Below are positions 1-5,863 of a DNA stretch of 6,629 nt, in pieces. The position numbers and the translations under genes are program-made. The notes below the pieces were generated by a model, which was not told the origin of the DNA, searched no databases, and worked only from the letters and a program-made list of their open reading frames with translations. Source of the stretch: Chloroflexota bacterium. Its GTDB lineage: Bacteria > Chloroflexota > Limnocylindria > QHBO01. Positions within the stretch are counted from its first letter, which is position 1, and each line of letters starts with the position of its first letter. Location: NCBI GenBank assembly GCA_005879775.1, contig VBJX01000172.1, positions 1 to 6,629 of the forward strand. The letters are read 5' to 3'.

Positions 1-1
1 G

Positions 2-346
2 GAGGCCCGTGAGCGCCTGCATCGGTACCTGTCAGGCCCACGCCAGGCGTGGACCGCCGGCAAGCCGAGCCCGGCGGTCTTCGTCAGCCGGCGGGGAGAT
101 CGGCTGGCGCGCGAATCGGTGTGGCGGCTGGTGCGCCACTGGGCGGAGGTGGCAAACGTGCCCGGACGGGTCTCGCCACACACCTTCCGGCACAGCTTCG
201 CCACCCATCTGCTCGAGGGGGGAGCGGACCTGCGCGTGGTCCAGACGCTCCTGGGCCATGCTAGCATCAGCACGACCCAGCTCTACACCCACCTGACCGG
301 AGAGCGCCTCCGCGAGGTCTACACGCGGGCGCATCCACGAGCCTGA
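2..346 (+). CDS. xerD: Tyrosine recombinase XerC/XerD, C-terminal part
   Basis: This is the catalytic end of a tyrosine recombinase; the N-terminus lies before the window, and the frame is open from base 2. Xer recombinases cut and rejoin DNA at dif sites to resolve chromosome dimers, working with FtsK at the division septum. The family's active-site residues are visible: the HTFRH box (bases 179-193) supplies the His and second Arg, LGH (251-259) the second His, and LYTH (281-292) the Tyr nucleophile at 284-286. The short basic tail after this is normal for the family. XerC and XerD cannot be told apart from this fragment, and a phage-type integrase is possible. However, the housekeeping setting next to a purine nucleoside phosphorylase, as in the xerD-drm-pnp order of Firmicutes, favours a chromosomal Xer protein. 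The family is certain; the gene symbol is a best guess. Confidence 0.88.
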   Translation, partial: EARERLHRYLSGPRQAWTAGKPSPAVFVSRRGDRLARESVWRLVRHWAEVANVPGRVSPHTFRHSFATHLLEGGADLRVVQTLLGHASISTTQLYTHLTGERLREVYTRAHPRA

Positions 347-365
347 CCAGCAGCGGAGCAGATCG

Positions 366-1157
366 ATGAGCTACGCCCGCAACCTCCTCAGCCGCGGCGA
401 AGAGGTCGTCTTCGAGAGCCGCCAGCACTGGTTCGCGGTGCTCGGCGAGACCTGGCCCTTCGTCATCGTCGCCGTCCTGGCGCTGGCGGTCCTCATCTGG
501 CTGGGAACCAACCCAGCGCTGGGCAACTCCACCCTCGACGGAATCGTGACGATCATCGTGCTGGCCGCGCTCATCGTGTGCCTCGCCCGCATCGGTCTCA
601 AGATCTGGGGCTGGCGCAACCAGGAATACCTGGTCACCACCCGGCGCCTGATCAAGTCAGAGGGCGTCTTCAATAAGGACATGGCCGACTCGTCGCTCGA
701 GAAGGTGAACGATGCGCACCTGACCCAGAGCTGGCTGGGACGCATCTTCGACTTCGGCACGCTCGACATCATGACCGCTGCCGATGAGTCGGCCGGCATC
801 CAGGACTACGTGATGCTGGCCGATCCGGTGAAGTTCAAGATCGCGATGCTCAACCAGAAGGAACGCCTGGAGCGTCCGGATCTGGCCCCGCCACCCCGCA
901 TGCAGGGCGCCCCGGCCATGCCCGAGATGCAGCGTGAGCCGATGCCGCCGCGCGCCGGGTCCGATCGCGTGGCCCAGGTGCCGCCCAGCCCGCAGCCGGC
1001 AGCGCCGGCCCCGGCGGCCGATCAGCCGGCCCCGACCCCCTCTGCCGGCGACCAGCTGGCGGCCACCCTCGAGAGCCTGGCCGCGCTGCGCGACAAGGGC
1101 CTCATCACCGCCGAGGAGTACGAAGCGAAGAAGCGCGACCTGCTGGAGCGGATGTAG
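366..1157 (+). CDS. Membrane protein with bacterial PH domain and C-terminal SHOCT motif
   Basis: A 263-residue protein of unknown precise function. The N-terminal segment has GEEVVFESRQHW (residues 11-22), followed by two predicted membrane helices at about 29-48 and 58-80. A bacterial PH-like domain (YdbS/bPH2 type) follows at about 84-160, recognisable by NQEYLVTTRRLI and GTLDIMT. A Pro/Ala-rich linker with low complexity spans about 170-228. The last 35 residues form a SHOCT motif (LAALRDKGLITAEEYEAKK), a short helical module usually found at protein ends and thought to mediate oligomerisation. The predicted topology is a short cytoplasmic N-terminus, a helical hairpin, and the PH and SHOCT parts in the cytoplasm. 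The ATG at 366 has GGAG at 355-358. The gene sits 19 bases after the recombinase, and its stop directly touches the GTG start of the phosphorylase. The domains are clear, but the role is unknown. Confidence 0.85.
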   Translation: MSYARNLLSRGEEVVFESRQHWFAVLGETWPFVIVAVLALAVLIWLGTNPALGNSTLDGIVTIIVLAALIVCLARIGLKIWGWRNQEYLVTTRRLIKSEGVFNKDMADSSLEKVNDAHLTQSWLGRIFDFGTLDIMTAADESAGIQDYVMLADPVKFKIAMLNQKERLERPDLAPPPRMQGAPAMPEMQREPMPPRAGSDRVAQVPPSPQPAAPAPAADQPAPTPSAGDQLAATLESLAALRDKGLITAEEYEAKKRDLLERM

Positions 1158-1496
1158 GTGGAGGAGCCCCGCGCCTCGCTCCCCGATGGAGCCTACGGGG
1201 CGGAGCTCGAGCGGCGCATCGAGGAAGCGGCGGGCCACATCCGTGAGCGCCTGGGCACTGTCCCCGAGCTCGCCATCCCGCGGCTCGGGTTCGTGCTCGG
1301 CTCCGGCCTGGGTGACGTGGTCCAGCTCCTCGATCACGAGCCACGCCTGTGGATCTCGTACCACGAGATTCCCAACGTTCCGGGCGCCTCCGTCGAAGGC
1401 CACGCGGGCGACCTGGTGGCGGGGCTCGCCAAGGGCGTGCCGACCCTGCTCCTCTCGGGTCGGGCGCACACGTACGAGGGCTGGTCACAGGCCTGA
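1158..1496 (+). CDS. Purine nucleoside phosphorylase, N-terminal fragment (frame broken)
   Basis: This encodes the first 110 or so residues of a trimeric-type purine nucleoside phosphorylase, which cleaves purine (deoxy)ribonucleosides with phosphate into base and pentose-1-phosphate for salvage. Family motifs are intact: LGSGLG (residues 47-52), which binds phosphate, VEGHAG (79-84), and GRAHTYEG (101-108), which carries the phosphate-contacting His. The frame then ends at TGA 1494-1496, two codons after the point where the family continues with a helix of roughly ten residues (SM.KVTFPVR in homologues). The rest of the enzyme continues in another frame from about 1493. The GTG start at 1158 immediately follows the previous stop and has GGAG at 1145-1148, nine bases upstream. 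Alone, this fragment lacks the purine-binding half and should be inactive. Family assignment is firm; whether the break is real is uncertain. Confidence 0.85.
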   Translation: MEEPRASLPDGAYGAELERRIEEAAGHIRERLGTVPELAIPRLGFVLGSGLGDVVQLLDHEPRLWISYHEIPNVPGASVEGHAGDLVAGLAKGVPTLLLSGRAHTYEGWSQA

Positions 1497-2014
1497 GCCT
1501 GGGAATCGGGACGCTGGTTCTCACCAACGCGGCCGGAGGGATCAACCCCGAGTTCGAGCCCGGCGACGTGATGCTCATCACCGACACCATCAACCTGTCC
1601 GGTGACAACCCCCTGCGCGGTCCGAACCTGGACCGCCTCGGCCCCCGCTTCGTGGCCATGACCGATGCCTTCGACCTCCAGCTCCGCGACAAGGCTCGCC
1701 AGGCGGCAGCTCGCGCCCGAGTCATCCTTCGCGAGGGGGTCTACCTGATGCTCTCGGGGCCGAACTACGAGACCCGCGCCGAGCTGCGCATGCTTCGCAC
1801 GCTTGGCGCCGATGCCGTCGGCATGTCGACCGTTCCGGAAGTCCTGGTCGCGCGTCACCAGGGGGTCCGGGTGCTCGGATTCAGCCTCATTGCCAACAAG
1901 GCCACTCCCGAGATGGAAGGGGAGGTGACCCACGAGGAGGTGCTGGCCATGGGACCGATCGGCGCCGCCCGCCTGGTCGAGGTGCTCCGCGAGCTCCTCC
2001 CTGAGCTGGCATAG
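1493..2014 (+). CDS. Purine nucleoside phosphorylase, C-terminal fragment (frame broken)
   Basis: This is the remainder of the same enzyme, shifted to another frame. Homology begins near LGIGTLVLTNAAGGIN and continues through GDVMLITDTIN, LSGPNYETRAE and DAVGMSTVPEV, which carries the purine-site Met. It ends with IANKAT, which keeps the base-contacting Asn position, and a normal C-terminus. The frame is open from further upstream (first ATG 1349), but bases before about 1493 in this frame are only a shadow of the N-terminal fragment. GTG 1568 and ATG 1571 are the first internal starts within the conserved part. Comparing the spacing from YEGW to LTN with the B. subtilis and human enzymes as I recall them, 41 bases are present where 69 are expected. 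The loss of 28 bases also gives exactly the observed frame change. Restored, the protein would be about 294 residues, normal for the family. The stop abuts the ATG of the next gene. Confidence 0.82.
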   Translation: MSLGIGTLVLTNAAGGINPEFEPGDVMLITDTINLSGDNPLRGPNLDRLGPRFVAMTDAFDLQLRDKARQAAARARVILREGVYLMLSGPNYETRAELRMLRTLGADAVGMSTVPEVLVARHQGVRVLGFSLIANKATPEMEGEVTHEEVLAMGPIGAARLVEVLRELLPELA

Positions 2015-2644
2015 ATGATTCTCAACCTCACCGCCCCGGAGCTTGCCGGGCTCCTCATCGCGCTCGTGCTGGGGCTCACCTTCCATGAGTTCAGCCACGC
2101 CTACGTGGCCGACCAGCTCGGAGACCATCGGCCTCGGGCACTCGGTCGAGTGAGCCTCAACCCGCTGCACCATCTCGACCCGGTCGGCTCGATCTTCATG
2201 CTCATCGCCGGCTTCGGCTGGGCCAAGCCGGTCCCGGTCAATGCCTATGCCCTTCGGCCGGGGCGGATCGGGCTGACCATGGTGGCCCTCGCCGGACCGC
2301 TCGCCAACTTCACGGTGGCGCTCGTCTTCGCGCTCCTCTTTCGCCTCCTGAATCTGGCGGGCGTGCTCGACGGCGACGTGCCGCGCCTGGTCGGGCTCTC
2401 GATCGTCTACTTCAACGTCGCGCTCGGGATCCTCAACCTGATCCCGATCCCGCCGCTCGACGGCTACAACGTGCTCCTGCCGCTGCTGCCTCCGCGGCAG
2501 GCGTTCCTGGTGCAGCGCTACGCGCAGTACGGCTACTTCGCCCTCCTCCTCCTGGTGCTCCTCTCCTACGGATCGTCCGGCGGGCCGCTGCAGTGGCTCT
2601 TCGGCGCGGCGGCTGCGATCGCTCGGTTGTTGACCGGTGCATAG
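2015..2644 (+). CDS. Site-2 protease family (M50) integral membrane metalloprotease
   Basis: A 209-residue membrane protein of the short M50 class, which lacks PDZ domains and resembles the YwhC/RseP-like 'site-2 protease family' proteins. The zinc site is complete: HEFSH (residues 24-28) in the first membrane helix gives two His and the Glu base, and the NLIPIPPLDG segment (141-150) gives the Asp ligand D149. GWAKPVPVN (68-76) and LAGPLANF (92-99) are also family signatures. Four or five hydrophobic segments are present. Such enzymes cut substrates within the membrane, but the substrate here is unknown. The ATG at 2015 directly follows the phosphorylase stop, and no strong ribosome binding site is visible, so coupled translation is likely. 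The end overlaps the next gene by 8 bases. In several phyla a gene of this family stands a little upstream of scpAB, as it does here. Confidence 0.92.
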   Translation: MILNLTAPELAGLLIALVLGLTFHEFSHAYVADQLGDHRPRALGRVSLNPLHHLDPVGSIFMLIAGFGWAKPVPVNAYALRPGRIGLTMVALAGPLANFTVALVFALLFRLLNLAGVLDGDVPRLVGLSIVYFNVALGILNLIPIPPLDGYNVLLPLLPPRQAFLVQRYAQYGYFALLLLVLLSYGSSGGPLQWLFGAAAAIARLLTGA

Positions 2645-3119
2645 GGTCGAGCAGTTCTTCGGCCACCTCACCGCCCGGGTCGACGCAGACGAGCTGGCTC
2701 TGGCGGAGCGCATCCTGCCGGCCTCGGCCTGGCCGCTCTTCGTGGCGATGCCGGTCGCCGATCGTCGCCACGCGCTCGACGTCGCACAGCGGCTCATGGC
2801 GGCCCGCATCGATGATTCGGACCTGCTCTGCGCAGCACTCCTGCACGACGCTGGCAAGGGGCGGCGGCTGCGACTCTGGCACCGCGTGATCGGGGTCCTG
2901 CTCGAGGCGCTGGCGCCACGCCTCCTGGCGCGCCTGGCCGGCGGCGACCTATCAGAGCGCAACCCGTACTACCTCCACATGCATCACGCCGACCTCTCGG
3001 CCGAGGCGGCACTGCGCGCGGGGTGCAGTCAGCGCACGGCCGCCTTCATCCGCGGACGTCCGAGCAGCGCCGATGCCGACCTGGCGGCCGCCCTGCACGA
3101 GGCGGACGAGGCAAGCTAG
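2637..3119 (+). CDS. HD-domain protein, putative metal-dependent phosphohydrolase
   Basis: A small 160-residue protein built almost entirely of one HD domain. Candidate metal ligands appear in the expected order: H45 (DRRHALDVA), H70-D71 (ALLHDAGK, the HD pair), H116/H117 (LHMHHADLS) and possibly D157 near the end (HEADEAS). HD proteins typically hydrolyse phosphate esters of nucleotides, but no partner domain reveals the substrate. The GTG start at 2637 overlaps the last 8 bases of the protease gene. It fits the homologous length, although no later ATG was tested by alignment. scpA begins 4 bases after the stop, so the gene is embedded in the operon. The family call is good from the motif pattern; the reaction is unknown. 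Confidence 0.8.
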   Translation: MHRVEQFFGHLTARVDADELALAERILPASAWPLFVAMPVADRRHALDVAQRLMAARIDDSDLLCAALLHDAGKGRRLRLWHRVIGVLLEALAPRLLARLAGGDLSERNPYYLHMHHADLSAEAALRAGCSQRTAAFIRGRPSSADADLAAALHEADEAS

Positions 3120-3123
3120 CCCG

Positions 3124-3897
3124 ATGCCACTCGAGCCGGTCCCGATGGCGAATCCGGAACCCACCGTCCTGGCCGTCGGAGAGGCAGCCGACGACCAGTT
3201 CGAGGTGCGCCTGCCCATCTTCTCCGGTCCGCTGGCCCTGCTCCTGCACCTGATCGAGTCGCGCCAGCTCGAGATCCTGACCGTGCCGCTGGCCGAGCTG
3301 GCCGACGCCTACGTGGCCCACCTGGCGAGCAATCCGGTCGACGTCCGCCAGCTGAGCGAGTTCGTGGCCGTTGCCGCCCAGCTGATCCTCCTCAAGTCGC
3401 GCCGGCTCCTTCCCGGCGAGGTGGCTCCGCCCGTCGCCGACGCAGCCGACGAGCCCGATGAAGAGGAGCTGCGCCGCCGGCTGCTCGAGTACCGCGCCCT
3501 GCGTGACGCGTCCCGCCAGCTGGGGGCGCGGGACCTGGTGGCGCCCCTCTTCCGGCGCGAGCCGCGCGACTCCGACCTGCCGCTCGTCACCCAGCCGCAG
3601 CTTCCCGCCGCGCTGCTGGCCGAGGCGCTCATCGGGCTGGCCCGCATCCCGGAGCCGGCCGAGGACCCGCCGGAGATCGTGGCGCGGGAGATCACGATCG
3701 GCATGCAGATCACCGCGCTGCGGGCTGCCCTGGCCCGCGGCGGCCGGGTCGTGCTCCAGGAGCTCCTCGCCGCAGCCGGCTCGCGAACCGAGGCGACTGT
3801 CACGGTCATGGCCGCGCTCGAGCTGGTGCGGCGCCGGCAGGTGCGCGTCGAGCAGCGCACGCTCTTCGGCCCGATCGTGATCGAGCCGCTCTCATGA
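3124..3897 (+). CDS. scpA: Segregation and condensation protein A (kleisin subunit of SMC complex)
   Basis: ScpA is the kleisin that bridges the two heads of the SMC dimer, and with ScpB it drives chromosome compaction and segregation. The N-terminal signature is clear: FEVRLPIFSGPLALLLHLIE, followed by ILTVPLAELADAYV and LSEFVAVAAQLILLKSRRLLP, which forms the helical SMC-neck-binding domain. An acidic stretch (DAADEPDEEELRRRLLEY) follows, as is usual. The C-terminal winged helix ends in VMAALELVRRRQVRVEQ and FGPIVIE, which binds the SMC head cap. From ATG 3124 the protein is 257 residues, a typical length. ATG 3145 (MANPEP) is an alternative start, since the first residues are not conserved. 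No strong ribosome binding site is seen at either start. It sits 4 bases after the HD gene and 1 base before scpB. Confidence 0.95.
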   Translation: MPLEPVPMANPEPTVLAVGEAADDQFEVRLPIFSGPLALLLHLIESRQLEILTVPLAELADAYVAHLASNPVDVRQLSEFVAVAAQLILLKSRRLLPGEVAPPVADAADEPDEEELRRRLLEYRALRDASRQLGARDLVAPLFRREPRDSDLPLVTQPQLPAALLAEALIGLARIPEPAEDPPEIVAREITIGMQITALRAALARGGRVVLQELLAAAGSRTEATVTVMAALELVRRRQVRVEQRTLFGPIVIEPLS

Positions 3898-3898
3898 G

Positions 3899-4474
3899 AT
3901 GCCGGCCGTGAGCCCCGACGGCGAGCTGGGCGCCTTCTACGAGGCGCTCCTCTTCGTGGCCGAACGCCCGCTGCACCTCGATGAGCTGGCCGAGCTGGGC
4001 GGTGTCTCGCCGGCCGCGGCCGCCGAGCAGCTCGCCGTGCTGGCCGACGACCTGGCGGCTCATGGCCGTGGCCTGCGTCTGCAGCGGCTGGACGACGCCT
4101 GGCAGCTGGCCACCGCGCCGGAGATCGGGGAGCGCCTCGCGGCCTATGCCTCCAGGGAGGAGGCGCGCCTGACGCCGGCGGCCCTCGAGGCGCTGGCGGT
4201 GGTCGCCTATCGGCAGCCATGCACCCGCTCAGAGGTCGAACGCGTGCGCGGGGTCGACTCGGACTACGTGCTGCGCAGCCTGCTCCATCGGCGTCTGGTG
4301 ACCGAGGTGGGTCGGCGCGACACGCCCGGACGCCCGATCCTGTATGGCACCACCTTCACCTTCCTCGAGCGCTTCGGCCTGACCTCGCTCGAGGAGCTGC
4401 CTGCGTTGCCCGCCGAGGCCGCGTTGCCGGAGCCAGCCGATGCCGCGCTGCCGGAGCCGGCCGATGCCGGCTGA
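3899..4474 (+). CDS. scpB: Segregation and condensation protein B
   Basis: ScpB is a dimer of winged-helix proteins that binds the central part of the ScpA kleisin in the SMC complex. Family features are visible: FYEALLFVAERPLHLDELAEL at the N-terminus, LTPAALEALAVVAYRQPCTRSEVERVRGVDS in the middle, then LLHRRLVTEVGRRDTPGRPILYGTTFTFLERFGL, which is nearly canonical. The 191-residue length is normal. The start at 3899 lies one base after the scpA stop, so translation is presumably coupled. The last 20 residues are a Pro/Glu/Ala tail made of two copies of AALPEPAD, encoded by a 24-base tandem repeat. Such tails vary among ScpB proteins. The end overlaps the following rluB start by 11 bases. Confidence 0.95.
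   Translation: MPAVSPDGELGAFYEALLFVAERPLHLDELAELGGVSPAAAAEQLAVLADDLAAHGRGLRLQRLDDAWQLATAPEIGERLAAYASREEARLTPAALEALAVVAYRQPCTRSEVERVRGVDSDYVLRSLLHRRLVTEVGRRDTPGRPILYGTTFTFLERFGLTSLEELPALPAEAALPEPADAALPEPADAG
4418..4465 (+). repeat. 24-base tandem repeat, two copies, at the scpB end / rluB start
   Basis: Two adjacent 24-base units (4418-4441 and 4442-4465) differ at only two positions, both silent in scpB: TTG/CTG and CCA/CCG. Each encodes AALPEPAD in the scpB frame. Because the unit is a multiple of three, scpB stays in frame. Each copy also contains GGAG followed seven bases later by an ATG that is open in the rluB frame (4440 and 4464; the G of the second ATG lies one base beyond the unit). 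Confidence 0.9.
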
Positions 4475-5507
4475 GCGCCTGCAGAAGCTGCTCGCCCGCG
4501 CGGGAGTCGCCTCGCGACGCGGAGCGGAGTCGGTGATCGCCGACGGCCGGGTGACCGTCAACGGTCGCGTCGCCCGCCTCGGCGACAGCGCAGATCCGAC
4601 CGAGGATCAGATCGAGCTCGACGGTATCCCGCTGCCGTCGGCACAGGCAGCCGTCCACTTCGCCGTCCACAAGCCGGCTGGGCTTCTCTCATCAGCGCGC
4701 GACGAACGCGGCCGGCGCTCGGTGGTGAGCCTCGTCGACCAGCCCGGGCTGGGGCGCCTCTGGCCGGCGGGTCGCCTGGACGTCGACTCCGAAGGACTGA
4801 TGCTGCTCACCAACGACGGCGCGTGGGCCAACCGCGTGCTCCATCCGCGCTACGGGGTCGAGCGGGAGTACGCCGTGCTCAGCGACCTCACTCCGACAAG
4901 CGAGCAGCTACGCGCCATGGTCGATGGGGTCGACCTCGACGACGGGCCGGCGCGGCTTCTGCTCGCCGAACGGGCGTCGCCGCCGGTCGAGGTGGAACGG
5001 GTCGCCGGGGAGCGGGAGCCCTGGCTGCGGGTGCGGATCAGCGAGGGGCGCAAGCGCGAGGTGCGCCGCATCTTCGCGGCCGTTGGGCTGCAGGTCGAGC
5101 GCCTGGTGCGCACCCGGCTCGGGCCACTGACCATTGATGGGCTGGGGCCGGGTGCCTGGCGAGCGCTGCATCCCGACGAAGTGGAGGCGCTGGCCGGTGC
5201 GTTGCCGAAGGTCTCGCGTTCGCCGGGCTCGCGGGCGCGCTCGGCCCTCACGCGCTCGCGAAGCGAATGGGTGCCACCTTCGTCGACACCGGGCTCATGT
5301 ACCGGGCGCTCACCCTGGCCGCGCTCGAACGGGGGATCGATCCCGATGACGGGGACGGTCTCGGACGGCTGGCACGCCAGGTGCGGATCGAGGTGCGGAC
5401 GCCGCGCCGCGAGCAGACCGATCGCCGCGAGACCGTCCTGCTGGATCGCCGGGACGTCACTCGCGAGGCGCGCACGCCGCGCATCGACCGCGTCGTCTCC
5501 GCGGTGA
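4464..5507 (+). CDS. rluB: rRNA pseudouridine synthase, RluB/RsuA family, with out-of-frame C-terminal extension
   Basis: This enzyme isomerises uridine to pseudouridine in ribosomal RNA; RluB acts on 23S rRNA. The S4 RNA-binding domain covers residues 1-50 (RLQKLLARAGVASRRGAE, then GRVTVNG). The catalytic domain shows HKPAGLLSS (69-77), the active-site GRLDVDSEGLMLLTNDG with D106 as nucleophile, and RISEGRKREVRRIF near the end of the fold. Recognisable homology stops around residue 249 (near base 5210), the usual family length. From there the frame continues about 98 codons to the stop at 5505-5507, reading Arg/Ser-rich sequence that is the wrong frame of cmk. The natural stop is therefore missing. 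The chosen ATG 4464 has GGAG seven bases upstream and overlaps the scpB end; ATG 4440 in the preceding repeat copy is an equally framed alternative. The RluB versus RsuA choice rests on context beside scpAB. Confidence 0.88.
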   Translation: MPAERLQKLLARAGVASRRGAESVIADGRVTVNGRVARLGDSADPTEDQIELDGIPLPSAQAAVHFAVHKPAGLLSSARDERGRRSVVSLVDQPGLGRLWPAGRLDVDSEGLMLLTNDGAWANRVLHPRYGVEREYAVLSDLTPTSEQLRAMVDGVDLDDGPARLLLAERASPPVEVERVAGEREPWLRVRISEGRKREVRRIFAAVGLQVERLVRTRLGPLTIDGLGPGAWRALHPDEVEALAGALPKVSRSPGSRARSALTRSRSEWVPPSSTPGSCTGRSPWPRSNGGSIPMTGTVSDGWHARCGSRCGRRAASRPIAARPSCWIAGTSLARRARRASTASSPR

Positions 5508-5863
5508 GCCGCCACGCCGTGGTGCGGGCCGCCATGCTCGGCGTGCAGCGAAACGCCGCGCGTCGCGGCGACACGGTGATGGTCGGCCGCGACATCGGCA
5601 CGGTGGTGCTCCCGGACGCCACCCTGAAGGTCTTCCTGACCGCCTCGTCCGGGGTGCGGGCCGCGCGGCGCGCCGCCGAGATGGGACGGCCCGACCGCGG
5701 CGATCGGTACCTCTCCGAGATCGAGGAGAGGGACGCCGCGGACATGGGGCGCCCGGTGGCTCCCCTGCGCAAGGCTCCTGGCGCGCTGGTCCTGGACACC
5801 GGGGAGCTGGAGGTCGAGGCCAGCGTGGAGGCCATCCTGGCCCACCTCCCAGGGCGGCGATGA
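5267..5863 (+). CDS. cmk: Cytidylate kinase lacking its N-terminal P-loop
   Basis: Cytidylate kinase phosphorylates CMP and dCMP with ATP in the cytosol. Most of the protein is intact: FVDTGLMYRALTLAAL (residues 5-20, CMP-binding side), DVTREARTP (63-71), VVSAVSRHAVVR (76-87), VGRDIGTVVLPDATLKVFLTAS (106-127), then ERDAADMGRPVAPL and LDTGELEVE. The length is 198 against about 220-225 expected. The ATG at 5267 is the Met of LAKRMG. The frame is open upstream but reads Gly/Ala/Leu-rich sequence without the GxxxxGK[ST] ATP-binding loop, and no forward frame contains it between 5195 and 5266. As written, the enzyme should not bind ATP and has no proper start. The most likely cause is a deletion across the rluB/cmk junction, real or from assembly. 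The end overlaps plsC by ATGA, indicating coupled translation. Family certain; intact state doubtful. Confidence 0.85.
   Translation: MGATFVDTGLMYRALTLAALERGIDPDDGDGLGRLARQVRIEVRTPRREQTDRRETVLLDRRDVTREARTPRIDRVVSAVSRHAVVRAAMLGVQRNAARRGDTVMVGRDIGTVVLPDATLKVFLTASSGVRAARRAAEMGRPDRGDRYLSEIEERDAADMGRPVAPLRKAPGALVLDTGELEVEASVEAILAHLPGRR

Noticed and set aside
9..296. 95-codon plus-strand open frame at the left edge
   Set aside because: Wrong frame of the recombinase; the frame open from base 2 carries the complete set of catalytic residues.
346..366. Terminator or promoter between the recombinase and the PH-SHOCT gene
   Set aside because: The 19-base gap has no stem-loop with a T run and no -10-like element; only a ribosome binding site is visible.
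1480..1500. Programmed ribosomal frameshift joining the two phosphorylase fragments
   Set aside because: No slippery heptamer is seen, and a frameshift could not supply the roughly nine conserved residues that are missing from all forward frames.
934..1605. 223-codon plus-strand open frame crossing the phosphorylase start
   Set aside because: Arg/Pro/Ser-rich out-of-frame reading of the PH-SHOCT and pnp genes; no motif or start signal supports it.
1334..2962. 542-codon open frame on the minus strand
   Set aside because: It lies antisense to pnp, the protease and the HD gene, all recognised by catalytic motifs. Its translation is a Glu/Arg/His-rich mix with no family motifs, typical of antisense frames in high-GC genes.
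3309..4220. 303-codon minus-strand open frame
   Set aside because: Antisense to scpA and scpB; Arg/Ala/Pro/Ser-rich low-complexity translation without motifs.
5211..5266. Simple one- or two-base frameshift at the cmk start
   Set aside because: None of the three forward frames contains a GK[ST] loop, so coding bases are absent rather than shifted.
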